DNA of 64,000 nucleotides from DASQPR01 sp963797675 (GTDB lineage: Bacteria > Actinomycetota > Actinomycetes > Mycobacteriales > Micromonosporaceae): contig CAWCQQ010000002.1 of the NCBI GenBank assembly GCA_963797675.1, positions 1,736,001 to 1,800,000 of the forward strand. The letters are read 5' to 3'. Made by a program: the position numbers and the translations under genes. Below are positions 1 to 8,288 of the stretch, one piece after another; positions within the stretch are counted from its first letter, which is position 1, and each line of letters opens with the position of its first letter. The notes beneath the pieces are model-generated. The model searched no databases, had not been told where the DNA came from, and saw only the letters and a program-made list of their open reading frames with translations.

Positions 1-715
1 TCTACCTGCCCGGCGGCGCGCCCCGGGACATGCCGGCGGTGGTGCACTGCCGACGCGCACGTACAGGACGAGGGTTCGCAGCTCGTCGCGTACGCGCTCG
101 CCGAGGCGCCGATCGACGGTCCGGATCGGCGCCTGGCTCGACCTGTGCGCCGGACCGGGTGGCAAGGCCGGCCTGCTCGGCGCGATCGCGGCACAGCGGG
201 GCGCGCACGTCACCGCGGTGGAGATCACGCCGCACCGGGCCGATCTCGTGCTGAAGACGACACGCGGGTTGCCGGTGACGGTCGTCTGCGCCGACGGCCG
301 GGACGTCGGTGCGATCGACGAGTTGCCGGCCGGCGGGTTCGATCGCGTGCTCGTGGATGCGCCGTGCTCCGGGCTCGGCTCGCTGCGGCGGCGCCCCGAG
401 GCGCGCTGGCGGCGTACGCCCAGCGATCTGCCGCCGTTGACCAGACTGCAGCGCGAGCTGCTCGCGGCCGCGCTCCGCGCGGTCCGTCCCGGTGGCGTCG
501 TCGCCTACGTCACGTGCTCGCCGCATATCGCCGAGACGCAGGTGACGGTCACCGAATCGGCGCGGCGCGCGCCGTTCCCGGTGGAGTTCGTGGACGCGCG
601 GGCGCTGCTGCCGGACGGCATGCCGGGCCTCGGCACCGGTCCGACCGTGCAGCTATGGCCGCATCGGCACGGGACCGACGCGATGTTTCTGGCGGTGCTG
701 CGGCGCACCGAATAG
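1..715 (+). CDS. rsmB: 16S rRNA (cytosine-5)-methyltransferase RsmB, C-terminal part, two frame breaks
   Basis: This is the catalytic part of an RsmB/Fmu/Sun-type SAM-dependent methyltransferase that makes m5C967 in 16S rRNA; the 5' end lies outside the window. The SAM motif DLCAGPGGKAG, the catalytic-Cys motif VDAPCSGLGSLRRRPEARW and the second Cys motif VTCS are all legible. The reading frame changes twice near the 5' edge. Frame 3 (YLPGGAPRDMPAVVHC) runs into frame 1 (VQDEGSQLVAYALAEAP) around base 53, and frame 1 into frame 2 around base 132; each is repaired by removing one base. The rest is intact to the stop at 713. rpe follows on the same strand, the usual actinobacterial order. Confidence 0.88.
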   Translation, partial: LPARRRAPGHAGGGALPTRTYRTRVRSSSRTRSPRRRSTVRIGAWLDLCAGPGGKAGLLGAIAAQRGAHVTAVEITPHRADLVLKTTRGLPVTVVCADGRDVGAIDELPAGGFDRVLVDAPCSGLGSLRRRPEARWRRTPSDLPPLTRLQRELLAAALRAVRPGGVVAYVTCSPHIAETQVTVTESARRAPFPVEFVDARALLPDGMPGLGTGPTVQLWPHRHGTDAMFLAVLRRTE

Positions 716-797
716 GAAACGGACCGTAATGGTGCAGGTACGTATGGGTGAGGGCGCACTATGCCGCTCGGGCGAGGCAGACGGCGCGACCTGCGCC

Positions 798-803
798 TAG
801 ACT
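798..803 (+). promoter_or_regulatory. Probable -10 hexamer of a leaderless rpe promoter
   Basis: TAGACT lies seven bases before the GTG start of rpe. That spacing puts transcription initiation at or within a base of the start codon, so the message would be leaderless, which is common in actinobacteria. No clear -35 is visible. Confidence 0.4.
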
Positions 804-810
804 GTCGGGC

Positions 811-1485
811 GTGACTTCGTCGTTCATCATCGCGCCCAGCCTGCTTGCCGCCGATTTTGCCCGTCTGGGCGACGAGGCCAACGCCGTCGCCGAGGATGCG
901 GACTGGCTGCATGTGGACGTGATGGACAACCATTACGTGCCGAATCTGACGATCGGCCTGCCGGTGGTGTCGAGCCTGCGCAAGGCGACGTCGATGCCGT
1001 TCGACTGCCATCTGATGATCGAGGCGCCGGAGCGCTGGGCGCTCGGTTACGCCGAGATCGGCGCGTACAACGTGACGTTCCACGTCGAGTGTGCGGACGA
1101 TCCGGTGGCGCTGGCGCGGGACCTGCGCGCGGCCGGCACGTTGGCCGGGCTGGCGATCGACCGGGATACGCCGATCGAGCCGTACCTCGACATCCTGCCG
1201 CATTTCGATACGCTCCTGATCATGACGATCAAGGCCGGCTTCGGCGGACAGACGTTCATGCCGGAACTGCTATCGAAGGTCGCGACCGCCCGCCGGCACG
1301 CCAACGCCGGCCATCTCGAACTGCGGATCGAGGTCGACGGCGGGGTGGACGAGGACACCATCGTCGAGTGTGCGGTGGCCGGTGCGGATGCGTTCGTCGC
1401 CGGTACGGCCGTCTACGGCGCAGCCGATCCCGCCGCCGCCGTACGGGCGCTGCGGCGCCGGGCGGAGGCGTCGCAGCAGTCATGA
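811..1485 (+). CDS. rpe: Ribulose-phosphate 3-epimerase
   Basis: A 224-residue TIM-barrel enzyme that interconverts D-ribulose-5-phosphate and D-xylulose-5-phosphate in the pentose phosphate pathway. Family motifs are clear: an N-terminal IAPSLLAADFARL, the metal/catalytic stretch HVDVMDNHYVPNLTIGLPVV, CHLMIEAPERW and the phosphate-binding DGGVDEDT...GADAFVAGTAVY. The GTG at 811 is chosen because it begins just before the conserved IAPSLL and sits behind a good -10 hexamer. The usual PGFGGQ loop reads KAGFGGQ, so the Pro is replaced by Ala. Ribulose-5-phosphate is also the substrate of the nearby ribBA. Confidence 0.95.
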   Translation: MTSSFIIAPSLLAADFARLGDEANAVAEDADWLHVDVMDNHYVPNLTIGLPVVSSLRKATSMPFDCHLMIEAPERWALGYAEIGAYNVTFHVECADDPVALARDLRAAGTLAGLAIDRDTPIEPYLDILPHFDTLLIMTIKAGFGGQTFMPELLSKVATARRHANAGHLELRIEVDGGVDEDTIVECAVAGADAFVAGTAVYGAADPAAAVRALRRRAEASQQS

Positions 1486-1543
1486 CCGAACGTAGTGAGG
1501 TCAGTGTGACCACGAGCGAACGTGAGGTTCGTGGTGGGTCGTC

Positions 1544-2500
1544 ATGACGATTCCGGGCGACGGTGACCTGATTCTTGTCGTTGACGACGATCCGGACATC
1601 GCGCGGTTCATCCAGATGAACCTCGTCGTCGAAGGCTTCCGGGTGCAGGTCGCGAGCAACGGCGAGATGGCCATGAAGATGGTCTACGACCATCGGCCGG
1701 ACCTTGCCGTGGTGGACCTGATGATGCCGGGCGTGGACGGACTGCAGCTCACTCGATGGCTGCGCAGCAACCCGACCACGTCCGCGATGCCGGTCATCAT
1801 GCTGACCGCCAAGGGACTGACCGTCGACAAGGTGATCGGGCTGACCGCCGGCGCGGACGACTTCATGGTGAAGCCGTTCGACACGATGGAGTTGGTCGCC
1901 CGGATCAAGGCGACGCTGCGGCGTACCAAGGAGGTTCGGGAGAGCTCGCCGCTGACCGGCCTGCCGGGCAACACCCGGATCCTGTCGGAGATGTCCGTGC
2001 GGGCCGCGCGCCGCGAAGCGTTCGCGGTCGGCCACGTCGACATCGACAGATTTAAGACCGTCAATGACGTGTACGGGTTCGGCCGCGGCGACGAGTTCAT
2101 CATCGAGCTGGCGAAGGCGCTGCAGGAGGCGACCCGTGGCCTGGCCGGGCCGCCGGCGTTCGTCGGCCATGTCGGCGGCGACGACTTCGTGATCATCTGC
2201 ACGCCGGAACAGATCCGGCCGCTGTCCGAATATGCGATCCTCACGTTCGAACAGGCGCTGGACTCGCTGTACGACCCGATCGACGCCGGCCGCGGTTACC
2301 TGGAGAAGCAGGATCAACGTGGCGAGACGCAGCGGGCCTCGCTGGTGTCCGTGTCGATCGGCTTCGCGCTGTCCACGCACGCCCGGCCGCTCAACCCGCG
2401 GGACGTCTCGGCGGCCGCATCGGAGATGAAGACCGTCGCCAAATCGCAGCCGGGCTCGTACGTCGCGATCGACCGGCGGCAGGCCGAACAGGATTATTAG
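1544..2500 (+). CDS. Response regulator with GGDEF (diguanylate cyclase) output domain
   Basis: A 318-residue cytoplasmic protein. Residues about 8-125 form a CheY-like receiver, with acidic pocket VVDDDPD, phospho-acceptor Asp near 58 (VVDLMMPG) and the conserved Lys near 110 (MVKPFD). Residues about 130-315 form a GGDEF domain, with SPLTGLPGN, DIDRFKTVNDVYGFGRGD and the signature GGDDF near 211-215. GGDDF is within the range of active cyclases, so synthesis of cyclic-di-GMP is plausible but not proven. I see no RxxD inhibitory site before the signature. No histidine kinase is adjacent. It lies between rpe and the riboflavin operon without an obvious link to either. Confidence 0.85.
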   Translation: MTIPGDGDLILVVDDDPDIARFIQMNLVVEGFRVQVASNGEMAMKMVYDHRPDLAVVDLMMPGVDGLQLTRWLRSNPTTSAMPVIMLTAKGLTVDKVIGLTAGADDFMVKPFDTMELVARIKATLRRTKEVRESSPLTGLPGNTRILSEMSVRAARREAFAVGHVDIDRFKTVNDVYGFGRGDEFIIELAKALQEATRGLAGPPAFVGHVGGDDFVIICTPEQIRPLSEYAILTFEQALDSLYDPIDAGRGYLEKQDQRGETQRASLVSVSIGFALSTHARPLNPRDVSAAASEMKTVAKSQPGSYVAIDRRQAEQDY

Positions 2501-2590
2501 CGCATCGCTGTGACACGCGTCTCCGGCTCGTTCCGGACGCGACGTTCACATCGGTCGGCTGAGCGTGGAAGACTGAGCGGGTACCCACCA

Positions 2591-2740
2591 CGCGCTGGCG
2601 GGACTCGGTGAAAATCCGAACCGGCGGTGATCCGCGCTCCCACGAGCTGCGGTCAGCCCGCGACCCGGCCGCAGCCAGCGGTCGGTGGATCTGGTGTGAG
2701 ACCAGGGCCGACGGTCAAAGTCCGGATGGGAGACAGCGCG
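2591..2740 (+). promoter_or_regulatory. FMN riboswitch (RFN element) upstream of ribD
   Basis: Conserved RFN blocks occur in order: GGGACTCGGTGAAAATCCG, ACCGGCGGT, AGCCCGCGA, then GCCGACGGTCAAAGTCCGGA and TGGGAGA. The closing P1 helix is readable as CGCGCTG (2591-2597) pairing with CAGCGCG (2734-2740). The element precedes the riboflavin operon, so FMN binding should reduce its expression. The following sequence shows no clear intrinsic terminator, which would fit control of translation initiation. Confidence 0.93.
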
Positions 2741-2894
2741 CGGGCTATCGGACACCCTTCTCATGGGTGCTCGATCGCTGGGCTTCGCGACGCCGTGCCT
2801 GTTCGGGGCCAAACGCCGTGAAGCCGGCGATATCCCGCCTGCAAGACCCCCGCCACGCGCGACCATTGGGTTGACCGCGATTGGGGGCAGGGCG

Positions 2895-3965
2895 ATGGAA
2901 GATCCGCGAGCACTGTCCGCCACGGGAGATCCACGGGCACTGGCCGCCATGGATCAGGCGATTGCGCTGGCCGCACGCGGTCTCGGCAGCACCAGCCCCA
3001 ATCCGAGCGTCGGCGCGGTGATTCTGGACGCGTCCGGCCGGGTCGTCGGCGCCGGCCACACCGCGCCCGCGGGCGGCCCGCATGCCGAGGTACTCGCGCT
3101 GCGCGAAGCCGGTGACCAGGCCCGCGGCGGGACCGCGGTGGTCACCCTCGAACCCTGCAACCACACCGGCCGGACCGGTCCGTGCTCCGAAGCGCTGATC
3201 GCGGCCGGGATCGCACGCCTGGTGGTCGCGGTCCGCGATCCCAATCTGCTCGCGGCCGGCGGCATCGAACGGTTGCGAGCGGCCGGCGTCGATGTCGAAG
3301 CCGGGGTACGCGAAACCGAAGCTCGACACGGCCTCCGTTACTGGTTGACCGCGATCGGCCGGGAACGCCCGTACGTGATCTGGAAGTTTGCCGCCACGCT
3401 GGACGGTCGCAGCGCCGCCGCGGACGGGAGCAGCAAGTGGATCACCTCCGAGGCGGCCCGGGCCGACGTCCACGAACTGCGTGGCACGGTCGACGCGATC
3501 ATCGCCGGTGTCGGAACGGTGCTCGCCGACGATGCCCGCCTCACCGTCCGGTCCACGGTCGAACGGCGCCCGCTGCGGGTCGTGGTGGACTCGGACGGGC
3601 GTACCCCCGAGTCTGCGAGTGTCCGCGACGGCGCCGCGCCCACCTGGATCGCGACCGCCGCGGATGTCGGCGCCACCGCGCACGGGCGGGTCGACCTCGG
3701 GGCGTTGGTCAAGGAGCTGTACGGCCGAGGGGTACGGGCGGCGCTGCTGGAGGGCGGGCCCACGTTGGCCGGCGCGTTCCTGCAGGCCGGCCTGATCGAC
3801 GAGGTGGTCGCGTACATCGCGCCGAAGCTGCTGGGTGACGGGCGTAACGCGCTCGGCCGCGCCGGAATTACCAGCATCGATGCGGCATTGAATCTGGACG
3901 TTCGAGATGTCACCCGGATCGGGCCGGATCTCCGGCTGACCGCGGTGCCGAAGGGAGCCGAATAG
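2895..3965 (+). CDS. ribD: Bifunctional riboflavin deaminase/reductase
   Basis: A 356-residue enzyme that deaminates the pyrimidine formed by GTP cyclohydrolase II and then reduces its ribosyl chain with NADPH. The N-terminal deaminase carries HAEVLALREAG and EPCNHTGRTGPC, which supply the zinc His and Cys ligands. The C-terminal reductase starts near PYVIWKFAATLDGR and contains LLEGGPTLAGAFL. The ATG at 2895 is taken because it follows a GGGGGCAGGG purine run and begins about where the family does; the frame is open upstream but that part is not conserved. It is the first gene behind the FMN riboswitch, and ribE follows within two bases. Confidence 0.94.
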   Translation: MEDPRALSATGDPRALAAMDQAIALAARGLGSTSPNPSVGAVILDASGRVVGAGHTAPAGGPHAEVLALREAGDQARGGTAVVTLEPCNHTGRTGPCSEALIAAGIARLVVAVRDPNLLAAGGIERLRAAGVDVEAGVRETEARHGLRYWLTAIGRERPYVIWKFAATLDGRSAAADGSSKWITSEAARADVHELRGTVDAIIAGVGTVLADDARLTVRSTVERRPLRVVVDSDGRTPESASVRDGAAPTWIATAADVGATAHGRVDLGALVKELYGRGVRAALLEGGPTLAGAFLQAGLIDEVVAYIAPKLLGDGRNALGRAGITSIDAALNLDVRDVTRIGPDLRLTAVPKGAE

Positions 3966-4559
3966 ATGTTCACCGGAATCGTGGAGGAACTCGGGACGGT
4001 CGAGGCGATCACCGACCTGGGCGAAGCGGCCCGGATCGCGGTACGCGGCCGGCTCGTCGTGGGCGACGCGGGCCGCGGCGACTCGATCGCGGTCAACGGT
4101 GTCTGTCTGACCGTCGTGGACCACGGCGACGATGTCTTCACGGCCGATGTCATGAAGGAGACGCTGGACCGATCCTCGCTCGGCGTCCTGCAGCCGGGCG
4201 ACCAGGTCAACCTGGAACGCGCCGCGACGCTGTCCACGCGCATGGGTGGACACCTCGTGCAGGGCCACGTCGACGGAGTCGGCCTGATCCGCGACCGCAA
4301 ACCATCAGATCTTTGGGAGTTGGTCACGATCTCGCTGCCTGGCGATCTGGCGCGGTACGTCGTCGAGAAGGGTTCCATCACGGTCGACGGCATCTCGCTG
4401 ACCGTGACCGAGGTGACCGAGGACACGTTTTCGGTGAGCTTGATCCCGACCACGTTGGCGTTGACAACGCTGGGACACAAAGGCGTCGGAGCGCCGGTCA
4501 ATCTGGAAGTCGACGTGATTGCGAAGTACGTCGAGAAGCTGCTGGGAGGCCGCTCGTGA
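3966..4559 (+). CDS. ribE: Riboflavin synthase, alpha subunit type
   Basis: 197 residues. It dismutates two 6,7-dimethyl-8-ribityllumazine molecules to riboflavin plus a pyrimidine that is recycled. The protein is two tandem lumazine-binding repeats. It starts with the diagnostic MFTGIVEELG and each half has a GDSIAVNGVCLTV- or GSITVDGISLTV-type motif; MGGHLVQGHVDG marks the second half. The start abuts the ribD stop, and the TGA overlaps the ribBA ATG, which indicates translational coupling. Confidence 0.96.
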   Translation: MFTGIVEELGTVEAITDLGEAARIAVRGRLVVGDAGRGDSIAVNGVCLTVVDHGDDVFTADVMKETLDRSSLGVLQPGDQVNLERAATLSTRMGGHLVQGHVDGVGLIRDRKPSDLWELVTISLPGDLARYVVEKGSITVDGISLTVTEVTEDTFSVSLIPTTLALTTLGHKGVGAPVNLEVDVIAKYVEKLLGGRS

Positions 4560-5791
4560 TGCGCAAGTTCGCCAGCATCGAACAGGCGATTGACGATATC
4601 GCCGCAGGTAAGGCCGTCGTGGTCGTCGACGATGAGGACCGGGAGAACGAGGGCGACCTCATCTTCGCCGCCGACAAGGTGACCCCCGAGCTGATCGCGT
4701 TCATGATGAACGACTGCCGCGGTCTGATCTGCATGCCGATGGAAGGACCCGCGCTGGAGCGGCTGCACATCGATGCGATGGTGGCGCAGAACGCGGAGCG
4801 GCACGGCACCGCGTTCACCGTCTCGGTGGACGCGCGCGAAGGCGTCACGACCGGCATCTCCGCCCGCGACCGGGCGCTCACCGTCAGGCTGCTCGCGTCC
4901 GGCGACACCCGCCCCGACCAGCTGGTCCGGCCGGGTCACGTCTTCCCGTTGCACGCGAAATCCGGCGGAGTGCTCCGCCGCCCCGGACACACCGAGGCCG
5001 CGGTCGACCTGGCCCGCCTCGCCGGTCTCACTCCGGCCGGCGTGATCTGCGAGATCGCGAACTCGGACGGCGAGATGGCGCGGCTGCCCGATCTGGAGAT
5101 CTTCGCGGAGAAGTACGGCCTGACGCTGATCACGATCGCGGATCTGATCGCGTACCGGCGGCGGACCGAGAAGCAGGTCGAGCGGGTCGCCGAAGCGCGG
5201 CTCCCGACCGACTACGGCGTGTTCACGTCGTTCGGATATCGGGCCACGTTCGACGGCACCGAACACATCGCGCTCGTCGTCGGCGACATCGGCGATGGCC
5301 AGGACGTGCTGGTCCGCGTGCACTCCGAGTGCCTGACCGGCGACGTACTGGGTTCGGTCCGGTGCGACTGCGGTCCGCAGCTGCAGGCCTCGCTCGCACG
5401 GGTCCAGGCCGAGGGCCGCGGCATCGTGCTCTACATGCGCGGGCACGAAGGGCGGGGGATCGGCCTGATGCACAAGCTGCAGGCGTACCAGCTGCAGGAC
5501 GAAGGGCGCGACACGGTGGACGCGAACCTCGACCTCGGCCTGCCGGCGGATGCCCGCGACTACGGCACGGGTGCGCAGATCCTCTACGACCTCGGCGTCC
5601 GCACGATGCGGCTGCTCACGAACAACCCGGCGAAGCGGGCCGGTCTCGACGGGTACGGTCTCGAGGTGATCGGCCGCGAGGCGATGCCGGTACGCGTACA
5701 CGAGGAGAACGTGCGTTACCTGCGAACGAAGCGCGACCGCATGGGCCACATCCTGGAGGAACTCGACCAGATTGCGGAGGGCCAGCTCTGA
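4559..5791 (+). CDS. ribBA: Bifunctional DHBP synthase / GTP cyclohydrolase II
   Basis: 410 residues supplying both precursors of riboflavin. The N-terminal domain makes 3,4-dihydroxy-2-butanone-4-phosphate from ribulose-5-phosphate, with the acidic loop DDEDRENEGDL and RPGHVFPL. The C-terminal domain opens GTP, with zinc-binding HSECLTGDVLGSVRCDCG and YMRGHEGRGIGL. The ATG at 4559 overlaps the ribE stop and is preceded by GGGAGG; a GTG one codon upstream is an alternative. The frame is open further upstream, but that extension overlaps ribE and is not conserved. Confidence 0.95.
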   Translation: MRKFASIEQAIDDIAAGKAVVVVDDEDRENEGDLIFAADKVTPELIAFMMNDCRGLICMPMEGPALERLHIDAMVAQNAERHGTAFTVSVDAREGVTTGISARDRALTVRLLASGDTRPDQLVRPGHVFPLHAKSGGVLRRPGHTEAAVDLARLAGLTPAGVICEIANSDGEMARLPDLEIFAEKYGLTLITIADLIAYRRRTEKQVERVAEARLPTDYGVFTSFGYRATFDGTEHIALVVGDIGDGQDVLVRVHSECLTGDVLGSVRCDCGPQLQASLARVQAEGRGIVLYMRGHEGRGIGLMHKLQAYQLQDEGRDTVDANLDLGLPADARDYGTGAQILYDLGVRTMRLLTNNPAKRAGLDGYGLEVIGREAMPVRVHEENVRYLRTKRDRMGHILEELDQIAEGQL

Positions 5792-6288
5792 TGGCTGGAT
5801 TCGGTGCACCGGAATTGTCGACGGTGGACGCGACCGGGCTGTCGCTCGGCATCGCGGTCACGCGGTGGCACTCCGAGTTGACGTCGCAGATGTTGGCGCG
5901 TGCGGAGGCCGCGGCGAAGGCGTGCGGCGTCGAGGACGTCGTGATCGTGCACGTCGCCGGGTCGGTCGAGCTGCCGGTGGTGGCCCAGGCGCTGGCCGAC
6001 CGGTGCGACGCGGTCGCCGCGCTCGGCGTCGTGATCCGTGGCGACACCGCCCATTTCGAGTACGTCTGCCGGTCGGTGACCGACGGCCTGACCAGGGTTG
6101 CGCTGGACTCGTCGACGCCGGTCGCGCACGGCGTGCTCACCGTGGACACGCTGGATCAGGCCCGCGATCGGGCCGGTCTGCCGGACTCCAGCGAGGACAA
6201 GGGCTGGTCGTCGGTGGTGGCCGCCCTCGACGCGGCGCTGGCCATCCGCCAGATCGCCCCCAAGCGGACCAACCTCGGATTCCACTAG
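5791..6288 (+). CDS. ribH: 6,7-dimethyl-8-ribityllumazine synthase
   Basis: 165 residues, condensing DHBP with the aminopyrimidine from RibD. Visible features are the substrate loop VHVAGSVELPVVAQALA, the AALGVVIRGDTAHFEYV strand that carries the conserved GDTxHF, and the C-terminal GWSSVVAALDAALAIRQI helix, which is more divergent than usual. The ATG overlaps the ribBA TGA by one base. It is the last gene of the riboswitch-controlled operon. Confidence 0.94.
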   Translation: MAGFGAPELSTVDATGLSLGIAVTRWHSELTSQMLARAEAAAKACGVEDVVIVHVAGSVELPVVAQALADRCDAVAALGVVIRGDTAHFEYVCRSVTDGLTRVALDSSTPVAHGVLTVDTLDQARDRAGLPDSSEDKGWSSVVAALDAALAIRQIAPKRTNLGFH

Positions 6289-6356
6289 ACACCGACGATC
6301 ACCGGTAATTTTCGGCGCCAGGTAAACCGAATAGGGGACTGGCGCGTCAACTGTGC

Positions 6357-6920
6357 GTGGTATCGAGAATTGCCGGCATTGCATGGGACGGTTGGGCCGT
6401 GGGCCCAGACGAAGCTTATGCATGGGGGCCTGATGAAGCGGTCGAGCGCCTGTTCACGGCGCACTACCGATCATTGGTGCGGCTTGCTGCCCTGTTGTTG
6501 GGCGATTCCGGTGCCGCGGAAGAGGTGACCCAGGACGCGTACGTGCAGCTGCACGTACGGTGGCGGGCCCTGCGCGATACCGACAAGGCGTTGGCCTACC
6601 TGCGAACCGCCGTCGTCAATCGAGCCCGGTCCGCCCTGCGGCATCGCGGCGTCGTCGCACGTCACCTCGAATCGGTCGCGGCACCGGCCAGCGTGCGCAG
6701 CGCGGAGGCGCACACGCTCGATCGGCTGCAGTCCGAAGTCGTACTGGCGGCACTGCGTACGCTGCCGACCCGCCAGCGCGAAGCGCTGGTCCTGCGTTAC
6801 TACGGCGATCTGTCCGAGGCCGAGGTCGCGGACGCGATGGGATGCAGCCGCGGCGCCGTCAAGAGCCACACCGCACGCGGGATCGCTGCGCTGCGGGCAC
6901 GGATGGAGCAATCGCCATGA
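6357..6920 (+). CDS. ECF RNA polymerase sigma factor, SigE-like family
   Basis: 187 residues. Region 2 (about 30-95) reads LFTAHYRSLVRLAALLLGD...AEEVTQDAYVQLHVRW, and region 4 (about 125-180) reads ALRTLPTRQREALVLRYYGDLSEAEVADAMGCSRGAVKSHTARG, which is typical of SigE-family ECF factors. The GTG at 6357 is the longest start; a GTG at 6399 would remove an unconserved N-terminus. The TGA overlaps the ATG of the next gene, whose short N-terminus plus single TM resembles anti-sigma partners, so co-regulation is likely. Confidence 0.88.
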   Translation: MVSRIAGIAWDGWAVGPDEAYAWGPDEAVERLFTAHYRSLVRLAALLLGDSGAAEEVTQDAYVQLHVRWRALRDTDKALAYLRTAVVNRARSALRHRGVVARHLESVAAPASVRSAEAHTLDRLQSEVVLAALRTLPTRQREALVLRYYGDLSEAEVADAMGCSRGAVKSHTARGIAALRARMEQSP

Positions 6921-7946
6921 TCGACGACAACATCGAGCAGGCGTTGCGCATTGCGCTCGACGCGCAGGCCCGGCGCATCGAAGTCGCACCCGACGCTCTC
7001 ACCAAGATCCGGGCCCGGACGCGCAAACGCCGCCGGACCCATCGAGGAGGATTCATGGTCACCCTTTCCACCGGCACCGGGGTACTGGCGGCGACGGCGG
7101 TATTCGCGTTCGCCAGCGTCACCGGCGGCTGCCAATCGAAGCCGGTCGCCACGCACCCGCCCGCGGGATCCGCCCGCCACCACACCGGCCACCACACCGG
7201 CACCGCCGTCCGGCAGCGCGCCGGCCGGCACGGTCACCGTTAACGTGCCGGTCTACTACATCGGCTTGGGCGGGCGGCTCTACCGCGAATATCACCACGT
7301 AGCGGCCGCATCGACCTCGACCACGGACCAGGTCGCCGCCGCGGTCTCCCAGCTGTTCGGGCCGACCGCCGTCGACCCGAGCTATCACAGCGGCTGGCCG
7401 GCCGGGATAACGGTGCGCAGCGTGCGGATCTCCGGCGGCATCGCGACCATCGATCTGCACGGCGACGGTATCTTCCGCGCCGAGGGGGCGACACCGGATC
7501 CGTCCGAAAAGGCGATGCTGCAGCAGCTGATCTGGACCGGCACGGCCTTCACCGGCGGCACCGGCATACAGCTGCTGGTCGACGGCAAGCCCGTGACGTC
7601 GATCGCGGGTCAACGTGGCGTACTCCGTCGCGGGCCGGCGGTCGACGTGCTCGCATCCATCTGGATCATCGACCCGCAGCAGGGCGCGATCACCGGCCCG
7701 AACGTGACCGTCAACGTCGCTGGGATCGTCTTCGAGGCGCAGTTCACGCTGCGCATCCGCAACGCGAGTGGGGTCGTGGTCAAGAACGTGTCGGTGCATC
7801 TGTCGGCCGGCTCGCCGGCGCAGGGCACTGCGACGGTACATGTGACGCTGCCGCCGGGGACGTACACGATCGAAGCGGTCCTGCTGAGCCTCAAGGACAC
7901 CAGCGAACAGGTTATCGACGACCACACGTTTACCGTGACGTCATAA
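6917..7946 (+). CDS. Membrane-anchored GerMN/Gmad2-domain protein, one frame break
   Basis: It begins with the ATG that overlaps the sigma-factor stop. A cytoplasmic N-terminus of about 40 residues (MIDDNIEQALRIALDAQ...RTRKRRR) is followed by one TM or signal-anchor segment (VLAATAVFAFASVTGG). The frame then changes (+1) near 7165 in a Pro/Thr/His linker. The second frame carries a GerMN domain (VPVYYIGLGGRLYRE...ISGGIATIDL) and an Ig-like Gmad2 domain from about 7690 (FEAQFTLRIRNASGVVV...LPPGTYTIEAVL). The layout, sigma gene then short cytoplasmic stub, TM and extracellular sensor-like domains, suggests an anti-sigma or envelope-sensing role; that is inference. The break is probably a sequencing indel. 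Confidence 0.7.
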
Positions 7947-8015
7947 CGGTCCAAAGAGTGGACGCCTCCGCGTGCCGGGGTAGCCGGTACGCGGAGCGCA
8001 GGCCACACTCGTGGG

Positions 8016-8279
8016 GTGAAGACGTTCGATGACCTCTACGAAGAGCTACGTACAAAGGCGACGCTGCGGCCGACCGATTCGGGGACGGTTCGACTGTTGG
8101 ACGCCGGTGTGCATGCGATCGGCAAGAAGGTCGTCGAGGAGGCGGCCGAGTCGTGGATGGCGGCCGAGCATGAGGGGCCCGAAAGGGCCGCCGAAGAGAT
8201 TTCGCAACTGCTCTACCACGTGCAGGTGCTCATGCTCGCGCTCAATCTCGACCTTGACGACGTCTACCAATACCTGTGA
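8016..8279 (+). CDS. hisE: Phosphoribosyl-ATP pyrophosphatase
   Basis: 87 residues, the second enzyme of histidine synthesis, releasing PPi from phosphoribosyl-ATP. The MazG-like helical motif is clear: IGKKVVEEAAESWMAAEHEG followed by AAEEISQLLYHVQVLMLA, with the metal-binding EExxE and ExxxD-type residues. It starts at GTG 8016 and stops ten bases before hisG, forming the usual actinobacterial hisE-hisG pair. Confidence 0.95.
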   Translation: MKTFDDLYEELRTKATLRPTDSGTVRLLDAGVHAIGKKVVEEAAESWMAAEHEGPERAAEEISQLLYHVQVLMLALNLDLDDVYQYL

Positions 8280-8288
8280 GGGATCTTC

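Noticed and set aside
3338..5809. An 823-codon minus-strand ORF across the riboflavin operon
   Set aside because: It is antisense to ribD, ribE and ribBA, which have full family motifs; long antisense frames are expected at this GC content, and the antisense protein is Arg/Val-rich with no domain.
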